A DNA stretch of 62,189 nucleotides from CAG-826 sp964504595. GTDB lineage: Bacteria > Bacillota_I > Bacilli_A > RFN20 > CAG-826. Both the position numbers and the translations under genes were made by a program. The stretch covers positions 1-62,189 of the forward strand of contig CAZDEE010000009.1 in assembly GCA_964504595.1 (NCBI GenBank). The letters run 5' to 3'. Shown here one piece after another: positions 42,950 to 51,529 of the stretch; position 1 is the first letter of the stretch; each line of letters opens with the position of its first letter. Under the pieces are notes generated by a model. That model worked only from the letters and a program-made list of their open reading frames with translations. It did not search any database and was not told the origin of the DNA.

Positions 42950-44704
42950 ATGAGAGAAGAATATCCAAGACCAAATTTTAAACGCCAAAATTATCAGTCT
43001 TTAAACGGAGATTGGAATTTTGATTTTGATGATGAAAACAAATATTTAAGAAATAATGTACCTGTATACAAGAAATTAACTAGAAAAATCGTTGTTCCTT
43101 TTGCTTATCAAACTGAGTTAAGTGGAATTAATGATCAAACAATGCATGAAATTATGTGGTATGAAAAAACATTTGATTTAAATGAATCATTAATAGGAAA
43201 GAATATTTTATTAAATTTTAACGCTGTTGATAATATAGCTATGGTTTTTTTAAATGATGTTTTTATTGGAAGTCATAACGATGGTTATACATCATTTAGC
43301 TTTGATGTAACGAAGTATATAAAAGGAAAAAATAATAAACTTATAGTTCGCGTTTTAGATAAATATGACCCAACAAATCCACGAGGAAAACAATATTGGG
43401 AAGAACAAACATCAAGATGTTGGTATACACCTAGTAGTGGAATTTGGCAAAGTGTATGGCTAGAATCTTTTGAAGATAATTATATTAAACAAGCTTTTAT
43501 TACACCAAATATTGATAATAATAGCGTCAATTTTAATATCGAATGCGCTTATAATGTTTCTTGCGACTTATTAGTGGAAATATTCTATAAAGGTAAGATG
43601 GTTAAAAAAGTTTGCTCAAGTATTGAAAATAAAGAGACAAATTTAACTATTCATTTAGAACCTTATGATAAGATTGATGAATTACATTATTGGACTGTTG
43701 ATAACCCGTCATTATATGATGTTAAGTTGTCGTTATTAGATCGTAATAAAACGCTTGATATAGTTGAAACATATTTTGGATTTAGAAAAATTCACATAGA
43801 TGAAAGCGGTAACATTTGCTTAAACAATAAAAGAATCTATCAAAGATTGATTTTAGATCAAGGATATTTCGATGGAGGAGATTTAACACCTTCTTCAATT
43901 GATATCTTAGAAAAAGATATTTTATTAGCAAAAGAAATGGGCTTTAATGGCGCGAGAAAACATCAAAAAATTGAAGATCCTTATTTTTACTATTTAGCGG
44001 ATAAATTAGGATTTCTTGTTTGGGCAGAAATGCCAAGCGCATATAATTTTAATTCAAATGAAGTTGAAAAAACATTATCATTAATGCAAAATATTGTTAA
44101 ACAATTATACAATCATCCTTCTATTATTACTTGGGTTCCATTTAATGAAAGTTGGGGAGTTAGAAAGGCACTAAATAATGATAAACAACAATCATTAATT
44201 AGAGGTATGTACCATATCATTAAATCAATTGATAATACAAGATTAGTTGATAGTAATGATGGTTGGGAACAAGTAGAAGAAACAGATTTTATTGCCATTC
44301 ATGATTATTCATCAACAGGTGAAGATTTCGAGGAAAAATATCAAAGAGATAACATTGACTTTGTTCAACCGATGGGAAGAAAGTTAATGTCGGTTCATGA
44401 AAAGTCATGTAATAAACCGGTTATTTTAACAGAGTATGGCGGACTAAGTTATGCTTCAGAGGTAAAAGAGCATTTCTATGGATATTCTGTTTCGAATGAT
44501 AAAGAAAAATTAATAATTGATTTAGCAAGAATACAAGAAAATGTTAGAAAAAGTGGTTTTAATGGTTTCTGTTACACACAGTTAACTGATGTTAAACAAG
44601 AAACAAATGGCTTATTAGATGCATCTCACAATCCTAAATATGATTTAAAAACAATTAGAAAGATAATACTTGGAGATTATGAAGGTAAGGATTTTTTCAA
44701 TTGA
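42950..44704 (+). CDS. Glycoside hydrolase family 2 enzyme (beta-galactosidase/beta-glucuronidase-like)
   Basis: A 584-residue cytoplasmic GH2 enzyme without a signal peptide. The N-terminal sugar-binding domain starts with SLNGDWNFDFDD, followed by the jelly-roll and Ig-like domains, and the barrel from about residue 290. The acid/base is Glu400 in VPFNESWG and the nucleophile Glu495 in ILTEYGG. The motif GFNGARKHQKIEDP and LGFLVWAEMPS are typical of LacZ/UidA-type enzymes. Substrate cannot be told; beta-galactoside, glucuronide or arabinopyranoside are possible. It opens the operon containing the glycyl radical enzyme, and its 3' end overlaps the activase gene by 26 nt. Confidence 0.88.
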   Translation: MREEYPRPNFKRQNYQSLNGDWNFDFDDENKYLRNNVPVYKKLTRKIVVPFAYQTELSGINDQTMHEIMWYEKTFDLNESLIGKNILLNFNAVDNIAMVFLNDVFIGSHNDGYTSFSFDVTKYIKGKNNKLIVRVLDKYDPTNPRGKQYWEEQTSRCWYTPSSGIWQSVWLESFEDNYIKQAFITPNIDNNSVNFNIECAYNVSCDLLVEIFYKGKMVKKVCSSIENKETNLTIHLEPYDKIDELHYWTVDNPSLYDVKLSLLDRNKTLDIVETYFGFRKIHIDESGNICLNNKRIYQRLILDQGYFDGGDLTPSSIDILEKDILLAKEMGFNGARKHQKIEDPYFYYLADKLGFLVWAEMPSAYNFNSNEVEKTLSLMQNIVKQLYNHPSIITWVPFNESWGVRKALNNDKQQSLIRGMYHIIKSIDNTRLVDSNDGWEQVEETDFIAIHDYSSTGEDFEEKYQRDNIDFVQPMGRKLMSVHEKSCNKPVILTEYGGLSYASEVKEHFYGYSVSNDKEKLIIDLARIQENVRKSGFNGFCYTQLTDVKQETNGLLDASHNPKYDLKTIRKIILGDYEGKDFFN

Positions 44705-45530
44705 GGAATTCTCATTATATGATGGACCTGGAATAAGAACAACAATTTTTTTAAAGGGGTGTCCATTGAATTGCAATTGGTGTCATTCTCCTGAAGGGAA
44801 AGAGTTTAAAAATATGAGCTTGAGAAGCCCTAATGGATGCTTACATTGCAATCGTTGTGTTGAGGCTTGTCCTCATAAAAGGGAAAAGTGTGATGCGTGT
44901 GGAAAATGTATTGAAGTATGTCCACGAAATTTAATTCGTTTAGCGGCAACTGACTATGAAATAGATGATATTGTAAAAATTGTTTCAAAGAATATTGGCA
45001 TATTGAATATGAATCATGGAGGTATTACTTTGTCCGGCGGTGAACCATTACTTCAAATAAAAGCTTTAAAAGAGCTTATTGCAAAGCTTAAAGGAAAAAC
45101 ACATTTAGCTTTACAAACATCAGGTTATGGTAATTCGGTTGATTTTCAAGAAGTTATTTCCAATATTGATTTAGTTTTATTTGATATGAAAATTGTTGAT
45201 AAAGAAAAAGCTTTAGTTTATGAAGGAATTGATAATACACTTATTTTAAATAACCTAGAGATACTTAAAAGAAGTGGTACACCATTTATAATAAGAATTC
45301 CTTTAATACCAAATGTCACTGACACAGAAGAGAATATAATGCAAATTATTAATAAGATTAAGGGATGCGAAAATATGTTAGGAGTTGAAGTGTTACCTTA
45401 TAACAAATATGCTGGTAGCAAATATAAGTTAGCAAATCAAGAATATAAACCTATGTTTGACGAAAGCATCCCATCAAATCCTCGATTTGAATTATTTAAG
45501 AAAGCAAATATAAAAGTAAGGAGTTTATAA
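44679..45530 (+). CDS. Glycyl radical enzyme activating enzyme (radical SAM)
   Basis: The enzyme uses S-adenosylmethionine and a 4Fe-4S cluster to make the glycyl radical on its partner. The radical SAM motif is CPLNCNWCHSP (Cys at about 29, 33 and 36), followed by two ferredoxin-like cluster motifs (CLHCNRCVEACP and CDACGKCIEVCP), as in activases of GRE eliminases, unlike PflA. GGITLSGGEPLLQ follows. An upstream TTG at 44670 is in frame, but ATG 44679 gives the usual MKxRIFSIEEFS opening. It overlaps GH2 by 26 nt, and its stop is 2 nt before the GRE gene, so stoichiometric co-expression is likely. Confidence 0.9.
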   Translation: MKVRIFSIEEFSLYDGPGIRTTIFLKGCPLNCNWCHSPEGKEFKNMSLRSPNGCLHCNRCVEACPHKREKCDACGKCIEVCPRNLIRLAATDYEIDDIVKIVSKNIGILNMNHGGITLSGGEPLLQIKALKELIAKLKGKTHLALQTSGYGNSVDFQEVISNIDLVLFDMKIVDKEKALVYEGIDNTLILNNLEILKRSGTPFIIRIPLIPNVTDTEENIMQIINKIKGCENMLGVEVLPYNKYAGSKYKLANQEYKPMFDESIPSNPRFELFKKANIKVRSL

Positions 45531-45532
45531 TA

Positions 45533-47590
45533 ATGGATAGTAATGTAAAATTAGTTTATGAAAGATTGCTAGAAAAAAAACACCATAAATATAGAACTGA
45601 TATTGTTGTAGATATTAGTGATTTGATTGACGATAAAGAGCTTTCATTACCATTAAGAATTAGTCATCGATTATCACGAATGGTAGAAAATGAAGTACCA
45701 ATTTTATTTCCAGAAGATAGAATTGGATTTATGAGAACAATTAAAAAAGTTCCTGATCCATTATCTCAAGAAGAATATAAAGAATTATGTAAAGATAATC
45801 TTTTATTCGATGGAGGAATTGTGGGAAATATTTCCAGTGATTATGAGTACACATTGAATAAAGGCTTTGATTTTAGATTAAAAGAGATAGAAGAGCATTT
45901 ATTGCTATGTAAGAATCAAGATGAAAAAGATGAATTATTAGCAATGAAAGAATCTATTTTAGCAATGTATCAATTAGTTGACAAATATCAAAAGAAAGCT
46001 GAAGAAATTGGAAATAAAGTATTAAGCAAAATTTTGTTAAAGGTTCCGTATAACGCACCAAGTTCATATCATGAAGCTCTTGTGTTCTTTAGAATAATGA
46101 ACTATATGTTGTGGTTAAACGCAAATAAACACAATACAATTGGAAGATTCGATCAATATATGTATCCTTTCTATTTAAACGATATAAATGAAGGAAAAAT
46201 AACTTATGAAGAAGCTAAAAATCTTACAGAAGAGTTATTTATTTCATTAAATATGGATGCTGATTTATATCCTGGTGTTCAACAAGGAGATAATGGTCAA
46301 TCATTAGTTCTTGGTGGCATAAAAAAAGATGGAACAAGCGCATTTAATGAGTTAACTAAATTGTGCTTAGAAGCATCTTTAGATGTTAAATTAATCGATC
46401 CGAAAATTAATTTAAGAGTTAACAAAGAAACTGATGATAAGTGGTTCCAATTAGGTACTGAATTAACAAAACAAGGACTTGGATTTCCACAATACTCTAA
46501 TGATGATGTTGTAATTCCAGCTTTAGTAAAAATGGGATATGACTTAGAAGATGCTAGAGACTATGTTGTTGCAGCTTGTTGGGAATTTATTATTCCAAAA
46601 GTTGCAATGGATATTCCAAATATAGATGGTCTTAATTTCCCATTAATGGTTGATAAAGCTTTGAGAAATAGTGATTTTAAGAAAGTAAAAACATTTGATG
46701 AATTTTTACAAAATGTTTATCAAGAAATCGAAAAGGAAATCTTTAGACTTGTGGAATGTTCCAAAAAAGTATTCATCATTCCATCTCCATATCAAAGTTT
46801 ATTAATGAAAGGTTGCTTAGAAAATCATAAAGATATTTCTAGCGGAGCAAAATATAACAATTTTGGATTTCATGGAGTTGGTATTAGTACTGCAAGTGAC
46901 TCGCTGTCGGCAATTAAACTACATTTATTTGATAAAAAAGACATTGATTATGATGAATTGATAAATGCTTTAGATAATAATTTTGAAGGATATTTACATA
47001 TTCAAAAAGAATTATTATCATCTCCAAAAATGGGTGATAATAATGATTATGTAGATGATATAGCATGTTCATTATTAGATAAATTTTCATTAGAATGCTC
47101 TAAATATCGAAATGAAAGAAATGGTATATACCGCGCTGGAACAGGAACAGCAATGTATTATATTTGGTTTAGTGAGAATATGAAAGCAACCGCTGATGGT
47201 AGAAAACAAGGTGAACCTTTTAGCGCAAATTATTCTCCATCTTTAAACCATAATATAAAAGGAGTGTTGAGCGTTATTCAATCATTTGCCAAACCAAATT
47301 TAATAAATGTCTGTAATGGAGGTCCATTGACATTAGAATTCCACGATACATTATTTAGAAATGAAGATGGAATAAAAAAAGTAGCCAGTTTAATAAAAAC
47401 TTACATTTATCTTGGAGGACATCAACTTCAATTAAATGCAATTAATAGAGATGTTTTATTAGACGCACAGAAGAATCCAGAAAACCATAAAAATCTAATC
47501 GTTAGAGTTTGGGGGTGGAGCGGCTATTTTAACGAATTGGATTTGGTATATCAAAATCATATTATTAAAAGATTAGAATTTTTAAATTAA
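45533..47590 (+). CDS. Glycyl radical enzyme of unassigned substrate
   Basis: A 685-residue pyruvate formate-lyase superfamily enzyme. The radical glycine is Gly661 in VRVWGWSGYF, 24 residues from the end; Trp replaces the usual Tyr after Gly. The thiyl cysteine is Cys349 in ACWEF, with Glu351 two residues later, the Cys-x-Glu arrangement of dehydratases and lyases (glycerol/diol dehydratase, choline lyase, hydroxyproline dehydratase) and not the Cys-Cys pair of PFL. ATADGRKQGEPFSANYSPS is also a family mark. The flanking residues match none of the characterised classes I can recall. The gene sits between sugar hydrolases and transporter genes, so a sugar, sugar acid or polyol substrate is inferred. 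Confidence 0.88.
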   Translation: MDSNVKLVYERLLEKKHHKYRTDIVVDISDLIDDKELSLPLRISHRLSRMVENEVPILFPEDRIGFMRTIKKVPDPLSQEEYKELCKDNLLFDGGIVGNISSDYEYTLNKGFDFRLKEIEEHLLLCKNQDEKDELLAMKESILAMYQLVDKYQKKAEEIGNKVLSKILLKVPYNAPSSYHEALVFFRIMNYMLWLNANKHNTIGRFDQYMYPFYLNDINEGKITYEEAKNLTEELFISLNMDADLYPGVQQGDNGQSLVLGGIKKDGTSAFNELTKLCLEASLDVKLIDPKINLRVNKETDDKWFQLGTELTKQGLGFPQYSNDDVVIPALVKMGYDLEDARDYVVAACWEFIIPKVAMDIPNIDGLNFPLMVDKALRNSDFKKVKTFDEFLQNVYQEIEKEIFRLVECSKKVFIIPSPYQSLLMKGCLENHKDISSGAKYNNFGFHGVGISTASDSLSAIKLHLFDKKDIDYDELINALDNNFEGYLHIQKELLSSPKMGDNNDYVDDIACSLLDKFSLECSKYRNERNGIYRAGTGTAMYYIWFSENMKATADGRKQGEPFSANYSPSLNHNIKGVLSVIQSFAKPNLINVCNGGPLTLEFHDTLFRNEDGIKKVASLIKTYIYLGGHQLQLNAINRDVLLDAQKNPENHKNLIVRVWGWSGYFNELDLVYQNHIIKRLEFLN

Positions 47591-47604
47591 AAAGGAGGAT
47601 TGAA

Positions 47605-49116
47605 ATGAAAAAATTAAAATTTACTTTTCTTTTAAGTTTGATAGGAGTGATTTTAATGACAGCATGTGCTGGTAAAGGTAATGGCAAAAGAGCAGATGGA
47701 ATTTCAAATTCAGAAAATGTTTCAATGAATGACACCTTCTACAATCCTTTAGATTTAACTAAAGGGGTAGGTGATCCATGGCTTTATAAACATACCGATG
47801 GATATTATTATTATACGCACAGTACAAGTGGTGTAGTAAGAGTTACTAAGACCAAATCTCCAACGCTGTTATTTGAAAATAACTTAGATGAAACTAGAAC
47901 AAAAGTTATATTCAGACAAAAGAGTATTGATAGAGTTGAAATATGGGCTCCAGAAGTGTTCTTCTTTAAAGGCTATTGGTATTGTTATTTTACTGCCGCA
48001 CAAGATTTATCGGTTGAAATAGATAAAGATGCTAGTAGAAGAACTTATGGAATGAAAAGTAAAACAACGGATATTTTTGGAGAATGGGAAACTGCAGTTG
48101 AAATTAAATTACCAGATGATTACCGCTCTATAGATGCCACATTCTTTGAATATAATAATAAACAATATATAGTTTATGCTGGTTGGCCTAATGCTTATAA
48201 TGTTAATTATCGTCAACATTTATATATTCAGGAATTAGAACAAGATAATCCACTTAAAGTTTCCTCAAGTGAAACGACAAGACACTGTATTAGTGAACCA
48301 ACAAATATTTGGGAAATTGATGGTGGAACCGCTCAAAATGAAGGCCCGGCTGTTACGTTTGCTCCTGATGGAACACCAATTCTATTCTATAGTGGCAGCT
48401 ACTCTGGTGGAGACAACTATTGTATAGCTTATTTGAAATTAGAGGGTGATAATATTTTAGATGGAGACTCTTGGGTTAAGTCTACTGATCCTTTAATGAA
48501 AACGGATATGGGCTATAGTGAAATTATTGCACCAGGACATAATAGTATTGTTAAATCACCTGATGGAACTGAAGATTGGATTTGTTATCATTCCGCTAAA
48601 AAAAGCGGTTCAGGATGGGATAGACAAGTCCGTTTACAAAAATTAGAATGGAATGGAAATACACCAGTTGTGGAAAAAATTTCAAAAGCAAGTAGTGAAG
48701 TTGCTTTACCAAGTGGTGATAAAGTAAAAAGATATAAATTTGAAGCTGAGAAAGCAACATTAACTGATGATTGTTATGTTATTTCTCAACCGGAATATGC
48801 AAGTAATGATGAAGCAGTATCCATCTCTAATAATGGAAGTATTTCTTTTGAAGTAATGGTTCCGAAAAATGGAGGGTACGCAATAGGTGTTAGATTTGCT
48901 AATAGAGATAGTAATGAAACGAAGATTGCTATAACTGTTAACAATCAAGAATATGAATTGTTCGCACCTAATACACAATATGATGATACATACTTTATTA
49001 GTTGGTTATTTACTGACTTATATATTAAATCAAGTGGGCAAAATACGATTAATATTCGATGTGATTCATCAATTTACATAGATTGTATAATTTTAGATTA
49101 TCTTAATAATGCATAG
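47605..49116 (+). CDS. GH43-like arabinofuranosidase/xylosidase lipoprotein
   Basis: A secreted lipoprotein (lipobox MTAC). Residues about 45-360 are a five-bladed GH43 propeller with the expected acidic triad: Asp57 in GVGDPWLY (base), Asp177 in SIDATFF (pKa modulator) and Glu246 in NEGPAVTF (acid). EIWAPEVFFFKGYWYCYF and PGHNSIV are family marks. Residues about 375-503 resemble a CBM6/CBM35 jelly roll. Probable activity is release of arabinose or xylose from surface-bound glycan. It lies 14 nt after the GRE gene, with an AAAGGAGGA ribosome binding site. Confidence 0.82.
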   Translation: MKKLKFTFLLSLIGVILMTACAGKGNGKRADGISNSENVSMNDTFYNPLDLTKGVGDPWLYKHTDGYYYYTHSTSGVVRVTKTKSPTLLFENNLDETRTKVIFRQKSIDRVEIWAPEVFFFKGYWYCYFTAAQDLSVEIDKDASRRTYGMKSKTTDIFGEWETAVEIKLPDDYRSIDATFFEYNNKQYIVYAGWPNAYNVNYRQHLYIQELEQDNPLKVSSSETTRHCISEPTNIWEIDGGTAQNEGPAVTFAPDGTPILFYSGSYSGGDNYCIAYLKLEGDNILDGDSWVKSTDPLMKTDMGYSEIIAPGHNSIVKSPDGTEDWICYHSAKKSGSGWDRQVRLQKLEWNGNTPVVEKISKASSEVALPSGDKVKRYKFEAEKATLTDDCYVISQPEYASNDEAVSISNNGSISFEVMVPKNGGYAIGVRFANRDSNETKIAITVNNQEYELFAPNTQYDDTYFISWLFTDLYIKSSGQNTINIRCDSSIYIDCIILDYLNNA

Positions 49117-49125
49117 GAGGAAATT

Positions 49126-51354
49126 ATGAAAAAGTTAAAATATACAGGATTATGTCTCTTGCTTAGTACGTTAGTATTATTACCATCATGTGATAATAAT
49201 AAAAATGATAAAGTTGAAAATTATTATGTAATTAATGTTAGTTCAATTAGAAATGAAATGTTAGTTAATACAGTTGTTAAATTAGAACCTACTTTTACAA
49301 ATTTAGGTGAAGTAGCTAATCCTAATTATTCAGTTGAGATTAAGCTTAATAATAATGATATTACCTCAACTGTTTATAATCCAACAACTAAAGAATTTTC
49401 ACCAACCGCTATAGGAAGTTATGTTGTTAATTTTAAAGTTTTAAATGAAGATAATAGTTTATATGTGACAAGTGATGGAAAGAGCTTTAGTCAAACAATT
49501 ACTATTGAAGTAGTACGTCAAAGCTTTGCTCCAAGAGATAATGCTGGTTCTGATGTTATTATAAGTGATGATGGAATAATTACATTTGGTTCATCTTATA
49601 GTAAAGGCTCAAATACAAAGCTCACTTCAAATCAATATAAAGTTACAGGTGTGACATTTGAAGGTAGCTATTCAATTACTTATGATTTATCTGATATAAA
49701 GTATGACTCTATATATAGTGATCCTGCATTATATTTTGGCTGGGTTAGAAATCGTAATGAAAATAATGATGATTCCATTAAATTATCTAGTGGAAATGGT
49801 ACAATGGCCGCGTGGATTTGGTCTGATAGTGGCGATTTAGCGGATTTATCTGTTAATAGAAATCAAGGCTGGGCTCCAGGAGGTTGGTATAATGCGCCTG
49901 GAAGTATTACAAATGGTTCACCTTTAGAAGGAAATCACACAATTACCTTTGAACGCTATGTAAACACAGAAAAAAATACTGCAGTTTATGGAATTATATT
50001 TGATGGAGTTCCTTATACATATTTAAATGTTGGCTCAAATTATACAGATATATTAACTAATGTATGGGTTGAATCAAATAATACAAGTGGCTCTATTGGA
50101 GTTAAAGAATATAAGGTAATATCCGATACTCAAGCACCAACCATTAGCATGAATTTTGCTGATAGTAAATTTTCTGTAGGAGATACGATAAACTTCAAAA
50201 GTAGAACTACTGTTAGTGATGATTCGGTCTACTCAAGTGTTTTAACACCTACTTATCAAGTTTTTGATAAAAATAATGATGAACAAGTAGTGGATAATGG
50301 AACCTTTACTCCTACTGAAAGTGGAACTTATAGAGTAGTAGCAAGTGTTAATGATTTAGGAATGAATAACGCAAAAACAGAAACAACATTCACAGTAACT
50401 GATGCTGATTTAAGCGGAACTGTTATTGATGTTACAGAAACATCATCAGTTGCAATGCCTAATAGCGGTATAGTTTTATATTATGACGCCAAAAAGAATG
50501 ATAAAGATGTTTCTATTAAATCTATAAAAGTATTAAAAGGAACTGAAGATGTTACAGAATCAACCTTATTCACATATACATCAAAAGATAAAACACTTTC
50601 TTATGAATATTTTAAAGCTCCTGTTGGTAATTATAAATTAGTATTCGAAGCCGAAGATGGTACTTTAAAAGAAAAAGAAATTAGTGTCAGTGAATCGAAT
50701 ACAACAGTTTATGGATTTACATATTATGATATAGGTACACTTGTTTATCAAGATAAGTTTATCGTTGGAAAAGATATGATTATTTATACAAATAACCAAA
50801 ACAGTGATGCACAAACTGTTAAATTAGGAAAAGGATTTAAAGACATTTATAACTGGACAATTGAATTTGATGTAACTGATTTATCATATTCAGCACAAGG
50901 TAAATTCTTTATTACTAAGAATACTTTGAATTCAGAAGGTAACAGTATTGGATGGGAAGACTTAACTATCGGTGGAAATTGCAAAGCAGATGGTTCGTTA
51001 GATTTCTGGGGATATGAATGCTCAGTTTTAGGTACAGGTTGGGTTTCTTATCAATGGAGAAGTAATTGGCAAAATCCTACTACTGAATTTATGCCAGATC
51101 CAACAGATAATACTAAAGGATGTGGAAGACCAGCAGATGCCTATTCTCAATATGGAATTGGAACCCATTCATATAAAATTTCTTGTTCAATGGATGAAAC
51201 AACAAATGTTGTTACTTATAAGTACTACATTGATAATGAATTAGAGGTCGTACATGTCACAAATTCTGAACATAATGACGGAAATGGCCTTGATTTCATC
51301 CAATTCTCAGGTCAATACTTTAATGGAATAGTTTCAAATATTAAAATTTCTTAA
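49126..51354 (+). CDS. Lipoprotein with two LamG-like lectin domains
   Basis: A 742-residue lipoprotein (lipobox LPSC) with no catalytic motif. It has an N-terminal Ig-like region (about 25-135), a concanavalin/LamG-like domain (about 150-340; GWVRNRNENN and GAWIW-type aromatic-rich strands), a central Ig-like stretch (about 345-530) and a second LamG-like domain (about 550-742; CSVLGTGWVSYQWRSNW). Probable role is binding of the glycan attacked by the neighbouring GH43. It lies 9 nt after the GH43 gene and ends the first transcription unit of the locus before the regulatory gap at 51355-51529. The family assignment is tentative. Confidence 0.65.
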   Translation: MKKLKYTGLCLLLSTLVLLPSCDNNKNDKVENYYVINVSSIRNEMLVNTVVKLEPTFTNLGEVANPNYSVEIKLNNNDITSTVYNPTTKEFSPTAIGSYVVNFKVLNEDNSLYVTSDGKSFSQTITIEVVRQSFAPRDNAGSDVIISDDGIITFGSSYSKGSNTKLTSNQYKVTGVTFEGSYSITYDLSDIKYDSIYSDPALYFGWVRNRNENNDDSIKLSSGNGTMAAWIWSDSGDLADLSVNRNQGWAPGGWYNAPGSITNGSPLEGNHTITFERYVNTEKNTAVYGIIFDGVPYTYLNVGSNYTDILTNVWVESNNTSGSIGVKEYKVISDTQAPTISMNFADSKFSVGDTINFKSRTTVSDDSVYSSVLTPTYQVFDKNNDEQVVDNGTFTPTESGTYRVVASVNDLGMNNAKTETTFTVTDADLSGTVIDVTETSSVAMPNSGIVLYYDAKKNDKDVSIKSIKVLKGTEDVTESTLFTYTSKDKTLSYEYFKAPVGNYKLVFEAEDGTLKEKEISVSESNTTVYGFTYYDIGTLVYQDKFIVGKDMIIYTNNQNSDAQTVKLGKGFKDIYNWTIEFDVTDLSYSAQGKFFITKNTLNSEGNSIGWEDLTIGGNCKADGSLDFWGYECSVLGTGWVSYQWRSNWQNPTTEFMPDPTDNTKGCGRPADAYSQYGIGTHSYKISCSMDETTNVVTYKYYIDNELEVVHVTNSEHNDGNGLDFIQFSGQYFNGIVSNIKIS

Positions 51355-51373
51355 TTTGATTTTTTTTCAAATA

Positions 51374-51387
51374 AAAAAGCGCTTTCA
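51374..51387. promoter_or_regulatory. cre-like half-conserved operator before the sugar ABC operon
   Basis: AAAAAGCGCTTTCA; read on the minus strand it is TGAAAGCGCTTTTT, matching the cre consensus except at the last two fixed positions. Confidence 0.45.
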
Positions 51388-51431
51388 AAAAAACTCATAA
51401 TTAAATAAATATGTCTTGAATGGATAAAGTA

Positions 51432-51503
51432 TAGGAGTCCTGTCAAGAATAAATAATTATAAATAATATCCAGATTTATATTAGTAAATCAAAGGACTCC
51501 TAA
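51432..51503 (+). promoter_or_regulatory. Long-range 10-bp inverted repeat in the leader of the sugar ABC operon
   Basis: TAGGAGTCCT (51432-51441) and AGGACTCCTA (51493-51502) are perfect inverted repeats 51 nt apart, directly upstream of the ribosome binding site (51518-51523). They could form an RNA stem enclosing an AT-rich loop, or bind a dimeric protein at two sites. Confidence 0.5.
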
Positions 51504-51529
51504 TTTTAGTTTTACAAGGAGGATCTCTT

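Noticed and set aside
44670..44678. TTG start for the GRE activase
   Set aside because: The family opening MKxRIFSIEEFS begins at ATG 44679.
45533..47590. Assignment as pyruvate formate-lyase
   Set aside because: PFL has adjacent catalytic cysteines and an activase without extra ferredoxin clusters; here there is Cys-x-Glu and a two-ferredoxin-cluster activase.
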